This document shows, in pieces, positions 8,013 through 16,321 of a stretch of DNA of 64,000 nt. The stretch is taken from NCBI RefSeq assembly GCF_017255185.1, contig NZ_JAFKCZ010000009.1, forward strand, positions 124,001-188,000. Reading direction: 5' to 3'. The notes under the pieces are model-generated. The model saw only the letters and a list, made by a program, of their open reading frames with translations, was not told where the DNA came from and made no database searches. Source of the DNA: Parahaliea mediterranea (GTDB lineage Bacteria > Pseudomonadota > Gammaproteobacteria > Pseudomonadales > Halieaceae). Position 1 is the first letter of the stretch. The number at the start of each line of letters is the position of its first letter. A program made the translations under genes and the position numbers.

Positions 8013-8036
8013 GTGCCTGTCTTCTATCTGTTCTAC
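8013..8036. repeat. Right-end inverted repeat of the transposase element
   Basis: GTGCCTGTCTT at 8013-8023 is the exact reverse complement of 6770-6780. The following bases, CTATCTGTTCTA, are a degenerate inverted match to the rest of the left repeat (GGAACA part). Confidence 0.6.
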
Positions 8037-8064
8037 TATATAGACGCAAAATACCTTGCGTCTC

Positions 8065-9234
8065 TCATTGCGAAAGATATGTATTCGTAATCATCGGATC
8101 CAGCAGGAAATTTCGTGCTGGGTTGATGTACATGACACTCACCAGACTCAACTTTCCTTCATCTGAACGATCTCGTCGCACAATATGAACGCGCAATTTC
8201 GAGGTTGAAACTCGGCCTTTTTTACGAATTTCCTTCAGAAGCGTGCCTATGTTTGTTGAGGGTAAATTTGTTCCATATATGACAAAAAACGGTTCTGCAT
8301 CAACGACCGCTAGAATTTGATTAGAAAGCGCCATAGAGCTGATGTAATCCGCAAGTTCGGCTTTTTCATTTGGAGTAGAGGCAGCCTGTATTCGAAAGCG
8401 AGCAATTGCACGGCTTTCCATAGCTTTAAATGCCTGTCCAAACTCCAATTCCTCTAAATCGGCTCGTATACCGTCAAACAAGAGCTCAATTTTCTCGTAT
8501 ACTGGAGTGACCGATTGCGACAATCCCCCATTTTCTCTAGACGAATTGGCAAATACTTGATCATCTACGTATATGGGATTGGGTGGAGATATTCTCACCT
8601 GGTTAGTGCCATCTATTAGTACCCTAGTATCTGAGAATGGGATTTTAGGGCTTCTTATAAAGTCAAAATTCGAGAGTTCAGTTTCTTCGAGTTTTACAAT
8701 AAAACTAGCCACTACGTGAATTGAGCTGCTTATTCCAAGCGGTTCAAAGCTATAGTCAGAGCCTTCCTTAATAAAGGGATAATAAATAGTCCGGTCAGCA
8801 CCCCAGAATCTGGTCTTCAGGACGAATGCAATGTCCTCTCCCAAATAGATTTTATAAAGAAGAATTGCATCGCCGATAAAAGATGGGTCTGCATTTAGTT
8901 TTAGGGATTGAGAGAAGTATTCATCGGCATTTCTGGTACCTAAACTTTTAGCCGACAAAATACTTTCATACCTGTTTTTATCTTTAGCTGACTTGATGCT
9001 CAGTAGTGACTTTAACAAGCTATCTTCATCATTAGAACTAGAGTCTAGATACTGAAGCACTGGCAAATCAATCGACTCGACCTTTGCGAGTATTTTTATT
9101 CCACTAGGATAATACTCATTGTTGATCGCCAAGGGCAGAGCCATTTCTGAATACACCGCTTCTGACTTTGCGCATGGGGACAGCGCCATTGTAAAAAGAA
9201 GGGTAGTGCTTAGATAATAACGAGCTAGTCTCAC
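8065..9234 (-). CDS. Exported protein of unknown function (389 aa)
   Basis: Start chosen at the GTG at 9234: GGAGG lies about 11 bases upstream on the minus strand, and the protein then begins MRLARYYLSTTLLFTMALSP, a signal peptide with likely cleavage near AKSEA. The ATG at 9312 would add 26 residues with no secretion-like features. The mature protein is rich in Ser, Asp, Glu and Leu, with helical stretches around residues 60-115 and 265-310 and a C-terminal SKLRVHIVRRDRSD/VMYINPARNFLLDP section. No domain is recognised. AT-rich, on the opposite strand to the rest of the island, next to the transposase element. Probably periplasmic or surface-exposed. Confidence 0.6.
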   Translation of the reverse strand: MRLARYYLSTTLLFTMALSPCAKSEAVYSEMALPLAINNEYYPSGIKILAKVESIDLPVLQYLDSSSNDEDSLLKSLLSIKSAKDKNRYESILSAKSLGTRNADEYFSQSLKLNADPSFIGDAILLYKIYLGEDIAFVLKTRFWGADRTIYYPFIKEGSDYSFEPLGISSSIHVVASFIVKLEETELSNFDFIRSPKIPFSDTRVLIDGTNQVRISPPNPIYVDDQVFANSSRENGGLSQSVTPVYEKIELLFDGIRADLEELEFGQAFKAMESRAIARFRIQAASTPNEKAELADYISSMALSNQILAVVDAEPFFVIYGTNLPSTNIGTLLKEIRKKGRVSTSKLRVHIVRRDRSDEGKLSLVSVMYINPARNFLLDPMITNTYLSQ

Positions 9235-9824
9235 GTTAAAAGTTTCCTCCAGAATAAATTTCTGTTGCTGATCCAACGCCAGACGGGAAAATGACCATGT
9301 CGTGTGCTTCAAGATATGTCATAGTGACCGGTACCGTCCTTACTGATAATCAGGGATATTAATACATTGGTAATGTTTCTCAGGTGTTTGATATCAAGGA
9401 AAACGATTATTGTTGGATAAGTTCGGACACTGAATAGTCGGTTCTTCTAAATTATTTTCCAATGTAGACAGAGCGACTAACCACTTCACGGGAATAAATT
9501 TGGTTCTATCCCAACATGACGGATATACAATTGAGAGTGGATAACCACCATTTGAAAGAAGTATCCCATGTCCCAGAGAAGACGATACTCACGTGAGTAT
9601 AGGAAACCAGATGGTCGATTGCATATATTCACCTACAGATCATACTTCTTGGATTTAGAGTCCCCCTCACTTCAGCGAAAGTAAACAGGCTTGTAGTCCA
9701 CGCTCTTTTGGGCTTAATCTGGTCTGTCGGGCAAAATTCGACGCTTCAGAAATCAGAGGTCGATCATGGGCACCTTCTACCGGGGGCAGGACATCTTCTA
9801 GGTATTCACACCTGGGAGATGACA
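9235..9824. other. Gene-poor stretch of the accessory island
   Basis: This 590-base AT-rich stretch holds no complete gene. It contains the decayed copy of the DPWG-protein 3' end (9574-9654) and otherwise only short frames broken by stops. It probably also carries the promoter of the minus-strand gene starting at 9234. Confidence 0.5.
9574..9654 (+). pseudogene. Decayed copy of the 3' end of the DPWG membrane-protein gene
   Basis: Seventeen bases, GATGGTCGATTGCATAT, at 9610-9626 are identical to 6620-6636 inside the DPWG gene, and the same reading frame gives KPDGRLHIFTYRS against NKSDGRLHIYSRN there. The frame runs on without the rest of the gene. This is best explained as a remnant of a duplicated or related cassette. 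Confidence 0.5.
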
Positions 9825-10070
9825 ATGTCCGTCAAAAACACAGCGAAAGATCGCGACCACAACGGCCGCATTCGCCGCAAATATACTCATCGCCACAAGT
9901 GGGGAGTTCGCTATGACAAGACGCCCGGTTGGTGGGTGAAAGCGTTGATGACTCGCCCCCAGCGGAGGGAGGAGACGCGTTTGTGCCGGTTGCTCGAACG
10001 GAGATCAATTGACGGGGATGAGGTGATTTTGCCGCTCAAGAACCATAAACCGCACGTGTACTATTGGTGA
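9825..10070 (+). CDS. Small basic protein of unknown function
   Basis: 81 residues from the ATG at 9825, preceded by GGGAG six bases upstream; the longer frame from 9708 has no ribosome site. Very basic and aromatic: RRKYTHRHKWGVRYDKTPGW and a C-terminus LPLKNHKPHVYYW. It resembles short conserved orphan proteins of gammaproteobacterial islands but no domain is recognised. It marks the right side of the AT-rich island, with GC content rising again within the gene. Confidence 0.6.
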   Translation: MSVKNTAKDRDHNGRIRRKYTHRHKWGVRYDKTPGWWVKALMTRPQRREETRLCRLLERRSIDGDEVILPLKNHKPHVYYW

Positions 10071-10537
10071 CTCCGCTGCCCTAGCGAATCCTTTTCTGGG
10101 GCAGCTGCTTGCCTTGCGAGTCCGCCTTCTTCCAGCGAACCCTGGATACGGCCGATGAAATTCCACTCTGAAACGAGCATCGACCAGTTCAGAGGCGACC
10201 CACTCATCCACTGTGATTTCGACATTTGCATATCCGCAACGCTTGTCGGTGCGGATGATCAGATGTAGGGCTTCGGCCTATTTACCTTATGCTGAGAAGC
10301 TAGCCTCATACACTGAAACGGTACGATGGGAACCGATAAACAATCGGGTACTCTATCCATCGTTGATTGCCCTGTTCGCGCGCCAGCAAACACATAAATC
10401 CAATTCAAAACCAAATATGGACGGAAAAACTTCATTAAATCAATGATTGTTTGAGAATTTCCGTCAAAAACGGTAGAAGCTTGTGCTTGCAAACGGCATA
10501 ATCGCGCCTTTTATTAACTGGACCATAAGGACCATCC
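10071..10537. other. Intergenic region before the histone-like gene
   Basis: No convincing gene in 467 bases. A minus-strand open frame covering 10090-10283 reads RTDKRCGYANVEITVDEW and could be a fossil of a lost gene, but it begins right after a stop and has no start signals. A CATAAT at 10497-10502 could be the -10 element of the downstream gene, without a clear -35 partner. Confidence 0.35.
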
Positions 10538-11158
10538 ATGAGCTCAATCGCCACGCAACTTCTGAATGATATCGCCGCACTCCGATCCAAGGTGACCAAA
10601 GCCCTGGATTCCGATATCAATAGCGGGAACAAGGATCTCGCGGCACAGCAGCGCAAAGCTGCCGCGCTGCGCAAAAAAGTTACCGCGCTTTCTGCCCGTC
10701 TGGCAAAGGCCCGTGCGGCGGCAAAGAGCCGCGCGACCGATGCCAACAAGGCGAAGGTAGCCAAGTTCCGTGAAGATCTCGCCGTACTCAAGGCGGATCT
10801 CAAAACCGTGAATGACGGAAAGCGCGATATCAACGCCGCTATCGCCGCTTTGCGACAGCTGCAGCGTGAACACAAGGCAACCGAAAAAGCCATTGCCGGC
10901 GTTCAGCGCGAAATGCAGAAAGCCGCGAAAAAGAAGCCGGCCGCCGGCAAGCGCAAAGTAGCGAAAAAGGCCGCGGCCGCCAAGACCGAAGCCGCCCCGG
11001 CTGAAAAGGCTGCCGGCACCGCCGCGTCCACCGCAAAGAAAGCACCGAGCAAAACCGCCACACCGGTCAAGAAAAGCGCTGGTTCAGCCAAAAAAGCTCC
11101 GGCCAAAAAGAAGGCCGCTCGGGCCGCGAAACCCAAAGCCGCTGCCTCCGAGGCGTAA
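10538..11158 (+). CDS. Histone H1-like / AlgP-like Lys-Ala-rich DNA-binding protein
   Basis: 206 residues with two parts. Residues 1-130 are a predicted coiled coil with heptad-like Leu/Ala spacing (LAAQQRKAAALRKKVTALSA). Residues 131-206 are a low-complexity tail of Lys, Ala, Pro and Thr (KKPAAG, KKAPSK, AKKAPAKKKAARAAKP), as in bacterial H1-like proteins and Pseudomonas AlgP, which bind DNA non-specifically. Ribosome site AAGGACC upstream of the ATG. Transcribed alone and closed by the hairpin at 11167-11196. The tail has the repetitive codons typical of such genes and probably varies in length between strains. Confidence 0.75.
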   Translation: MSSIATQLLNDIAALRSKVTKALDSDINSGNKDLAAQQRKAAALRKKVTALSARLAKARAAAKSRATDANKAKVAKFREDLAVLKADLKTVNDGKRDINAAIAALRQLQREHKATEKAIAGVQREMQKAAKKKPAAGKRKVAKKAAAAKTEAAPAEKAAGTAASTAKKAPSKTATPVKKSAGSAKKAPAKKKAARAAKPKAAASEA

Positions 11159-11166
11159 GTAGCCTG

Positions 11167-11196
11167 TTGCCCGCCAGCCGATTCGCTGGCGGGCAA
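11167..11196 (+). terminator. Hairpin terminator after the histone-like gene
   Basis: A perfect 12-bp stem (TTGCCCGCCAGC at 11167-11178 with GCTGGCGGGCAA at 11185-11196) with a CGATTC loop starts 8 bases after the stop codon. No T-run follows, so it may need help or may act in both directions, since the next gene converges on it. Confidence 0.65.
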
Positions 11197-11276
11197 TCCC
11201 ACTGCCCCATTTCCTGATAGCGTTGCCCCCGCCAGGCAGGGGCCCTACTCCGAAATCTGGATCGCAACCGCTTATC

Positions 11277-11756
11277 TCAATCAGGTGCCGCCTGTGAATA
11301 CACGGCGGGGAAGGTCGCCACAGGGCCGAATTCGATAAACTCGAGCACATTACCGTCCGGATCCCGGCCGTAGACAAACAGGGAGCCCTCGTCGATACCC
11401 TGCATGGGTTCGGAATGAAAGACCATGCCGGCCTCGCACAGGCGGGCATATTCACTCTCCAGGTGGGTAACCTGAAAGCTCAAATGCGCCAGGCCGTGGT
11501 CCACTACCTGCCGCCGCGGGTCAATCGGGTTGGGCACCGGGTAGGAGTATTCAACGATCTCCAGGTGCACGAAACCCGCCCGGATCACGACTCCCCGGGC
11601 CGCGCCATCATCGGCCTGCAGGTGGGGCCTGGGCGTGCCGCTGCGCTCATAGCCCATGGTCATAACCTGCTCAAAGCCCAGCAGGCCGCAGTAAAAGTCG
11701 CGGGCACGCTCGAGGTCGGGTGTCGATATGGCGACGTGATGAAAGCCCTGAATCAT
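11277..11756 (-). CDS. VOC-family (glyoxalase/dioxygenase fold) protein
   Basis: 159 residues from the ATG at 11756, preceded by GGAG nine bases upstream; an upstream in-frame extension to 11834 has no similarity to the family. One or two beta-alpha-beta-beta-beta modules are visible: FHHVAISTPDLERARDFYCGLLGF at the start and HLSFQVTHLESEYARLCEAG in the second half, ending VYGRDPDGNVLEFIEFG. His7/His8, Glu in HLEIVEY, His in LAHLSF and Glu in VLEFIEF are the positions that bind metal in glyoxalase I and extradiol dioxygenases. The substrate is not predictable. Confidence 0.8.
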   Translation of the reverse strand: MIQGFHHVAISTPDLERARDFYCGLLGFEQVMTMGYERSGTPRPHLQADDGAARGVVIRAGFVHLEIVEYSYPVPNPIDPRRQVVDHGLAHLSFQVTHLESEYARLCEAGMVFHSEPMQGIDEGSLFVYGRDPDGNVLEFIEFGPVATFPAVYSQAAPD

Positions 11757-11908
11757 GTCACAGCTCCTGTGGCCGGCGTCCACAGCTCGGGCCATTTCCC
11801 GGTGAGTAAACGCCGCATGTAAGTTCCGAGGCATCCGCGAGAGTTTTAAAAGTATGGGACAGCCCTAGACGCTGTCAACGCATGTCAGTTTCACAGCCTG
11901 GCGTCATT

Positions 11909-14900
11909 TCAGTTCCTCTGAACAGTCCCGTGTGATTGGTGGCCGTTGATTGAGCCGCTACCGATTGGCGGTTTGTCGACGCTGACGCGTTCTGTCATGC
12001 GCTCCGCTGCACCGTGGCGTTCGGCCAGCGCCAGATACAGGCACGGTAATACGAATAGCGTGAACAGCGTGCCGATCAGCATGCCCACCACCAGTACGAT
12101 GCCGATGCTGTTACGGGCCTCGGCGCCGGCGCCGGTGACCAGCATCAGCGGGAAGTGACCGAGCACCGTGGCCGCGGTGGTCATCAGCACCGGCCGCAGC
12201 CGCGTCTCCGCGGCCTCGCGGATCGCCCGCAATTTGCCGTGGCCGGCCACCTGCAAGTGGTTGGCGAACTCAACGATCAGGATGCCGTTCTTGGCCACCA
12301 GCCCCACCAGGGTAATGAAACCAATCTGCGAATAGATGTTGATGGTGGTCAGGCCGAGAAAGGGAATCAGCAGCGCCCCGGCCAGGGCCAGGGGCACCGA
12401 ACCGAGCAGAACCACCAGCGGATCGCGAAAGCTGTTAAATTGAACGGCCAGCACAAAGTAGACAAACAGCAGCGCGATGCCGAGCACGCCCACCAGGGTG
12501 CTGCCCTCCTTGCGAATCTGGCGCGATTCACCGGCGTGGTCGATGCTGTAGCCCGGCGGCAGGATATCCGCTGCCGCTTTTTCCAGCACTGCCAGCCCCT
12601 GCTCCTTGGTGGTGCCCGGTAGTACGCCCCCCATGATGCGAAAGGCGTTCTTCTGCTGGAAGCGGCCCAGGGCACGGGGCGCCACGGCGTAGTCGAGAGA
12701 GGCCACCGCCGACACCGGCACCAGGTCGCCGTCGGGAGTGCGTAGCAGCAGGTTCAGCAGGGATTCGGGGTCGGCCCGGTTGCTGCCCTCCACCATGGGA
12801 ATGACCCGGTAGGCCTTGCCGTTCAGGTTGAAACGGTTGACGTAATTGCCCGACAACAGCAGCCCCAATTGCTCGCTGACCGCGGCCAGGTCCATGCCCA
12901 GGTCGGCGATGCGTTGGCGGTCCAGGATGAAACGCACCTCGGGCATGTCGGTCTTGAGGTCGGTGTCGACAAACATGAAGCGCCCGCTGGCGTAACCGGC
13001 GGCCACCAGTTGATCGGCGTATTCTTTCATATCCAGTGGGTCATCGGAGGACTGCACCACCAGTTCCACGTCGAACTGCCCCGCCGAGGGCAGCGCGGGA
13101 AACAGCATGGGAAAGACCCGCAGGCCGGTGACCTGTGACGCAGCCTGGTAGACCTGGGGCAACAGCTCATGTACGCTTTGCTCGCGTTCGTCCACGTCCT
13201 CGAAAATCAGTCCGCCGAAACCGCCGCTGGAGTTCACTACTTGCCAGATGTAGCGAATACCGGGCGTCTGCAACAAGATATCGATGGCATCGCGCATATA
13301 GCTTTCGGTATAGGCCAGGGAGGCAGTGGACGGCGCGTCGATGATGATGTTGATGGCGCTCTGGTCCTCGATGGGGGCCAGCTCCTTTTGCGAGAACAGG
13401 TAAAAAGGAACTGTGAGCAAGGCGACAAAGGCCCCGGCGAACAGCACCTGCCAGCGCCAGCGCAACACCTTCTGCAGCAGGCGTCCATAGCTGTGGTGCA
13501 GGCGGTCGAAACGGCGGTTGACCCAGGCGGTCATCCGCCCTTCCCTGCCCCCTTCGGCATTGGCGTAGGCGCTCATGATCGGCGACAGCGTCAGCGCCAC
13601 CACACCGGATATCAGCACCGCCACCGACAGGGTAAAGGCGAATTCCTTGAACAACACTCCGGTCAGGCCCGACAGGAAACCAATGGGCGCATACACCGCC
13701 GCCAGGGTGATGGTCATGCCGAGGATCGGGGAAAACAGTTGCCGCGAGCTGGCCAGGGCGGCCTGGATGCGACTTTTGCCTTCGCGCATATGGCGGGCCA
13801 CGTTCTCCACCACCACAATGGCGTCGTCCACCACCAGCCCCACCGCCAGTACAATGGCCAGGATGGTGAGCAGGTTCAGGGAAAAGCCCATGGCGGTGAT
13901 TGCCGCGACCGCTCCGAGAAGTGAGATGGGAATGGTTACCAGGGGCACCAGCGCCGTGCGCACCGCGCCCATCAGGGCCAATACCACCAAGCCCACCAGT
14001 ACGACGGTCTCGGCCAGGGTGGTGAATATCTCGCGGATGGCATCACGCATATAGCGGGTGGCGTCATAGGACGCGCGAATTTCCATGCCCTCCGGCAAGT
14101 TGTCGTTGAGTTCTTCCAGCAGCTTGTAGAGCGCATCGCCCACCGCGATTTCGTTGGCGCCGGGCAGTGGCCATACCGAGAGGTAGACCGCGGGGCTCTG
14201 GCTGTGGCGGGCGATCAGTTCGCCCTCCTCCTCGCCCATGCCGACGCGCGCAATATCCTTGAGGGTGACTTGGGAGCCGTCGTCCCCTTCGCGCAATACC
14301 AGGTTGCGGAAATCGTCTTCGGTGCGCATGTTGGTATTGGTGAGCAGGTTGATACGCTGCAACGCATTTTCGCTCTTGCCGATGGTGGCGATGACGTTGT
14401 TGCCCAACAACGCGGCCCGCAGGTCCCCGGCGCTAATATTAAAGGCGGCCATCCGGTCCGGATCGATCCACAGGCGCATGGCGGGGTTGCGCCCCCCTTC
14501 GATACCGACGCGCTGCACTCCCTCGATCGCAGCCATTTCCGGCGTGACGTAGCGGCGCAGGTAATCGGTGACTTCGGCCCGCGAGAAGCTCTCGGTCACC
14601 ACATCGAGGTAAAACAACGCCCCGGAGCGATCCGCCCGCTGCACCGTAACCGAGGGGTCTTCCGCGCGCTCGGGCAGCTCGAAACGGATCTGGCCGAGCC
14701 GCGAATTCAGTTCCGCCAGGGCGCTGGTACTGCTTTCGTTGAGCTTGAGCCACACGGTGACTGTGCTCATGCCCGCCACCGAGTTTGAGTCGATATAGTC
14801 CACGCCGGGCACCGTGGATGCCACCCGTTCGATCGGGTCGGTAATAAATCCCTGCACGGTCCGGGCCGAGGCGCCCACATAGGCGGTGCTGATGATCAGG

Positions 14901-15055
14901 GAAGAACTCTCGATCTGCGGGTATTCCAGCACCGGTATCGTGGTCGCGGCCTTGATCCCGGCCATCACCAGCACCAGTGAAATCACCATCGCCAGCACCG
15001 GGCGGGTGACAAAGATGTCGGCAGGGCCGGCCTTGGGGGTTGCGGGGTCATTCAT
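11909..15055 (-). CDS. RND-family efflux pump inner-membrane permease
   Basis: 1048 residues, the usual size of AcrB/MexI-type transporters. First membrane helix at residues 12-34 (FVTRPVLAMVISLVLVMAGI), large periplasmic loop, then helices including LAVGLVVDDAIVVVENVARH, whose paired Asp near 407-408 are the proton-relay residues, and a second periplasmic loop followed by helices from about 870. It uses the proton gradient to pump hydrophobic compounds out through a periplasmic adaptor and an outer-membrane channel. Its start overlaps the adaptor gene's end by 8 bp, so the two are co-transcribed. No outer-membrane component is encoded here, so a shared TolC-like protein is needed. Confidence 0.93.
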   Translation of the reverse strand: MNDPATPKAGPADIFVTRPVLAMVISLVLVMAGIKAATTIPVLEYPQIESSSLIISTAYVGASARTVQGFITDPIERVASTVPGVDYIDSNSVAGMSTVTVWLKLNESSTSALAELNSRLGQIRFELPERAEDPSVTVQRADRSGALFYLDVVTESFSRAEVTDYLRRYVTPEMAAIEGVQRVGIEGGRNPAMRLWIDPDRMAAFNISAGDLRAALLGNNVIATIGKSENALQRINLLTNTNMRTEDDFRNLVLREGDDGSQVTLKDIARVGMGEEEGELIARHSQSPAVYLSVWPLPGANEIAVGDALYKLLEELNDNLPEGMEIRASYDATRYMRDAIREIFTTLAETVVLVGLVVLALMGAVRTALVPLVTIPISLLGAVAAITAMGFSLNLLTILAIVLAVGLVVDDAIVVVENVARHMREGKSRIQAALASSRQLFSPILGMTITLAAVYAPIGFLSGLTGVLFKEFAFTLSVAVLISGVVALTLSPIMSAYANAEGGREGRMTAWVNRRFDRLHHSYGRLLQKVLRWRWQVLFAGAFVALLTVPFYLFSQKELAPIEDQSAINIIIDAPSTASLAYTESYMRDAIDILLQTPGIRYIWQVVNSSGGFGGLIFEDVDEREQSVHELLPQVYQAASQVTGLRVFPMLFPALPSAGQFDVELVVQSSDDPLDMKEYADQLVAAGYASGRFMFVDTDLKTDMPEVRFILDRQRIADLGMDLAAVSEQLGLLLSGNYVNRFNLNGKAYRVIPMVEGSNRADPESLLNLLLRTPDGDLVPVSAVASLDYAVAPRALGRFQQKNAFRIMGGVLPGTTKEQGLAVLEKAAADILPPGYSIDHAGESRQIRKEGSTLVGVLGIALLFVYFVLAVQFNSFRDPLVVLLGSVPLALAGALLIPFLGLTTINIYSQIGFITLVGLVAKNGILIVEFANHLQVAGHGKLRAIREAAETRLRPVLMTTAATVLGHFPLMLVTGAGAEARNSIGIVLVVGMLIGTLFTLFVLPCLYLALAERHGAAERMTERVSVDKPPIGSGSINGHQSHGTVQRN

Positions 15056-16175
15056 TGTTGTCGCCCTCCCCCGTCAGGTCGGCGTAGCGCCCCGCGGGTT
15101 CCGTCCGCTGCCGGACAAAGGCCAGCATGTCCTGGTGCAGCTTGAAGGCGCCGTCGGTGGCGATCAGCATTCCCGGTTTCAGCCCTTCTATGATATCCAC
15201 CCGCCGGTGGCTTTCCCGGCCCAGTGTTACCGATTGCCGCCGGGCCCGGTAACCGTCACCGTCCCCGTCCGGATCCAGGCGGAATACATAACTGCCAACC
15301 TGGTCGCGCAGTACCGCCGATACCGGCACCCGGATCACCGGTGCGGTGCCCAGCGATACCCGCACGTTGACCACCGCGTTGGGGGCGAGCGCGGGATGGG
15401 CGTCGATCTCGGCGCGGTAACCGAGATTGCGTGAGCGGGCGGACAGGGCCGGGCTTCTGGCGATAACCCGGGCCTGCAACCGCTCCCCGGCGGGGGGCGG
15501 CAGCGCCACGCTCACCGTATCGCCCATAGCCACGCGCCCTTGCGCCAATGGCAGGTTGAAATCCACCCACAGCCTGTCGCGGATGCCCACCAGCTCCACC
15601 AGCGGGCTGTTGGCGGCCAGATACTCCCCGGGTTCCAGGTCGTGCAGGCCCACACGGGCGTCGAAGGGCGCGCGCAGGGTCTTCCTGTCGATAATGGCCT
15701 GTAATTCATCGATCCTGGCGCGGGCAATTTCGTGTTCCGCGCGGGCCTGATCGACCTTGTCCTGGCTGGCGGTGTTGTTCTCGAGCAGTCGCTGCAGTCG
15801 CTCCAGCTGCATCCCGGCCAGCCGGGCCCCGGCTTCCGCCGCCGCGAGCTGGGCCCGGTGTTCGGCCACATCCTGCTGCACCAGGACCTGCCCCTTGCGA
15901 ACCTCCTGACCGGCCATCATGTTGAGCGCGGTGATACGGCCGGCGAGTTCGTTGCGCAGCACCAGTTGCTCCGGCGCCACGACCTCGCCGATGGTGTTGG
16001 TGAAATGCTCGGAGGGCCGCTCCCGGAGTGTAATGGCGCGGACCGATTCCGAGGGCTCCGGATATGCCTCTCCCAGGGCAATGGCGGCCTGGATCTGGCT
16101 GTATTTGAAGCCGCTCAGCACAGTGACAAGCAACAGGCAGAACGCGAGTGTCGTGAACCATCGATGGATGTTCAT
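15048..16175 (-). CDS. RND efflux periplasmic adaptor (membrane fusion protein)
   Basis: 375 residues. An N-terminal membrane anchor or signal (residues 5-25) is followed by a lipoyl-like half (LRNELAGRITALNMMAGQEV), a coiled-coil hairpin (AEHRAQLAAAEAGARLAGMQ to about 175), the second lipoyl half (KTLRAPFDARVGLHDLEPGE), a beta-barrel domain, and a C-terminal RVPVSAVLRDQVGSYVFRL section. This is the HlyD/AcrA order. It bridges the permease and an outer-membrane channel. It is the first gene of the efflux operon and is preceded by a SoxR-box-like promoter at 16245-16267, so induction by redox-cycling compounds is a reasonable guess. Confidence 0.92.
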   Translation of the reverse strand: MNIHRWFTTLAFCLLLVTVLSGFKYSQIQAAIALGEAYPEPSESVRAITLRERPSEHFTNTIGEVVAPEQLVLRNELAGRITALNMMAGQEVRKGQVLVQQDVAEHRAQLAAAEAGARLAGMQLERLQRLLENNTASQDKVDQARAEHEIARARIDELQAIIDRKTLRAPFDARVGLHDLEPGEYLAANSPLVELVGIRDRLWVDFNLPLAQGRVAMGDTVSVALPPPAGERLQARVIARSPALSARSRNLGYRAEIDAHPALAPNAVVNVRVSLGTAPVIRVPVSAVLRDQVGSYVFRLDPDGDGDGYRARRQSVTLGRESHRRVDIIEGLKPGMLIATDGAFKLHQDMLAFVRQRTEPAGRYADLTGEGDNNE

Positions 16176-16238
16176 TTGCGGGCTTTCCTTGATGGCGGGC
16201 GCTCCACTGACGGGAGCGCGTAAAAGTTTGGCGAGCAG

Positions 16239-16267
16239 ACTAATACCTCAAGCCATGTTGAGGTCAA
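16239..16267 (-). promoter_or_regulatory. SoxR-box-like promoter of the RND efflux operon
   Basis: On the minus strand TTGACC (16262-16267) is followed after 19 bases by TAGTCT as a weak -10. Between them lies the dyad CCTCAACATGGCTTGAGG, one mismatch from the consensus SoxR site CCTCAAGTTAACTTGAGG. The long 19-base spacer with a centred dyad is the hallmark of MerR-family activators (established knowledge). The site is about 70 bp upstream of the adaptor gene start. SoxR itself is not in the window. Confidence 0.7.
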
Positions 16268-16321
16268 GGCGCGGCAACGATCAGGTCGTGGCGGCGTTGA
16301 ACGGGGACGGACAACCCCGCC

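Larger units (their letters stand above)
6750..8036 (+). mobile_element. Y1/HUH transposase element bounded by short inverted repeats
   Basis: The transposase gene at 6882-7826 sits between AAGACAGGCAC (6770-6780) and its inverted copy GTGCCTGTCTT (8013-8023). The DNA between the transposase stop and the right repeat (7827-8012) has no gene. No target-site duplication was recognised, which fits HUH transposition or a domesticated RAYT gene with its REP-like sequences. The exact ends are uncertain. Confidence 0.5.

Noticed and set aside
9235-9312. N-terminal extension of the 389-residue exported protein to the ATG at 9312
   Set aside because: The GTG at 9234 has GGAGG upstream and gives a signal peptide; the extension buries it.
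10005-10283. Minus-strand frame with protein-like sequence (RTDKRCGYANVEITVDEW)
   Set aside because: It starts right after a stop, has no ribosome site and overlaps the 9825 gene's 3' end; kept only as a possible fossil in the intergenic note.
11909-16175. Complete tripartite efflux operon
   Set aside because: No outer-membrane channel gene is present on either side; only adaptor and permease can be supported.
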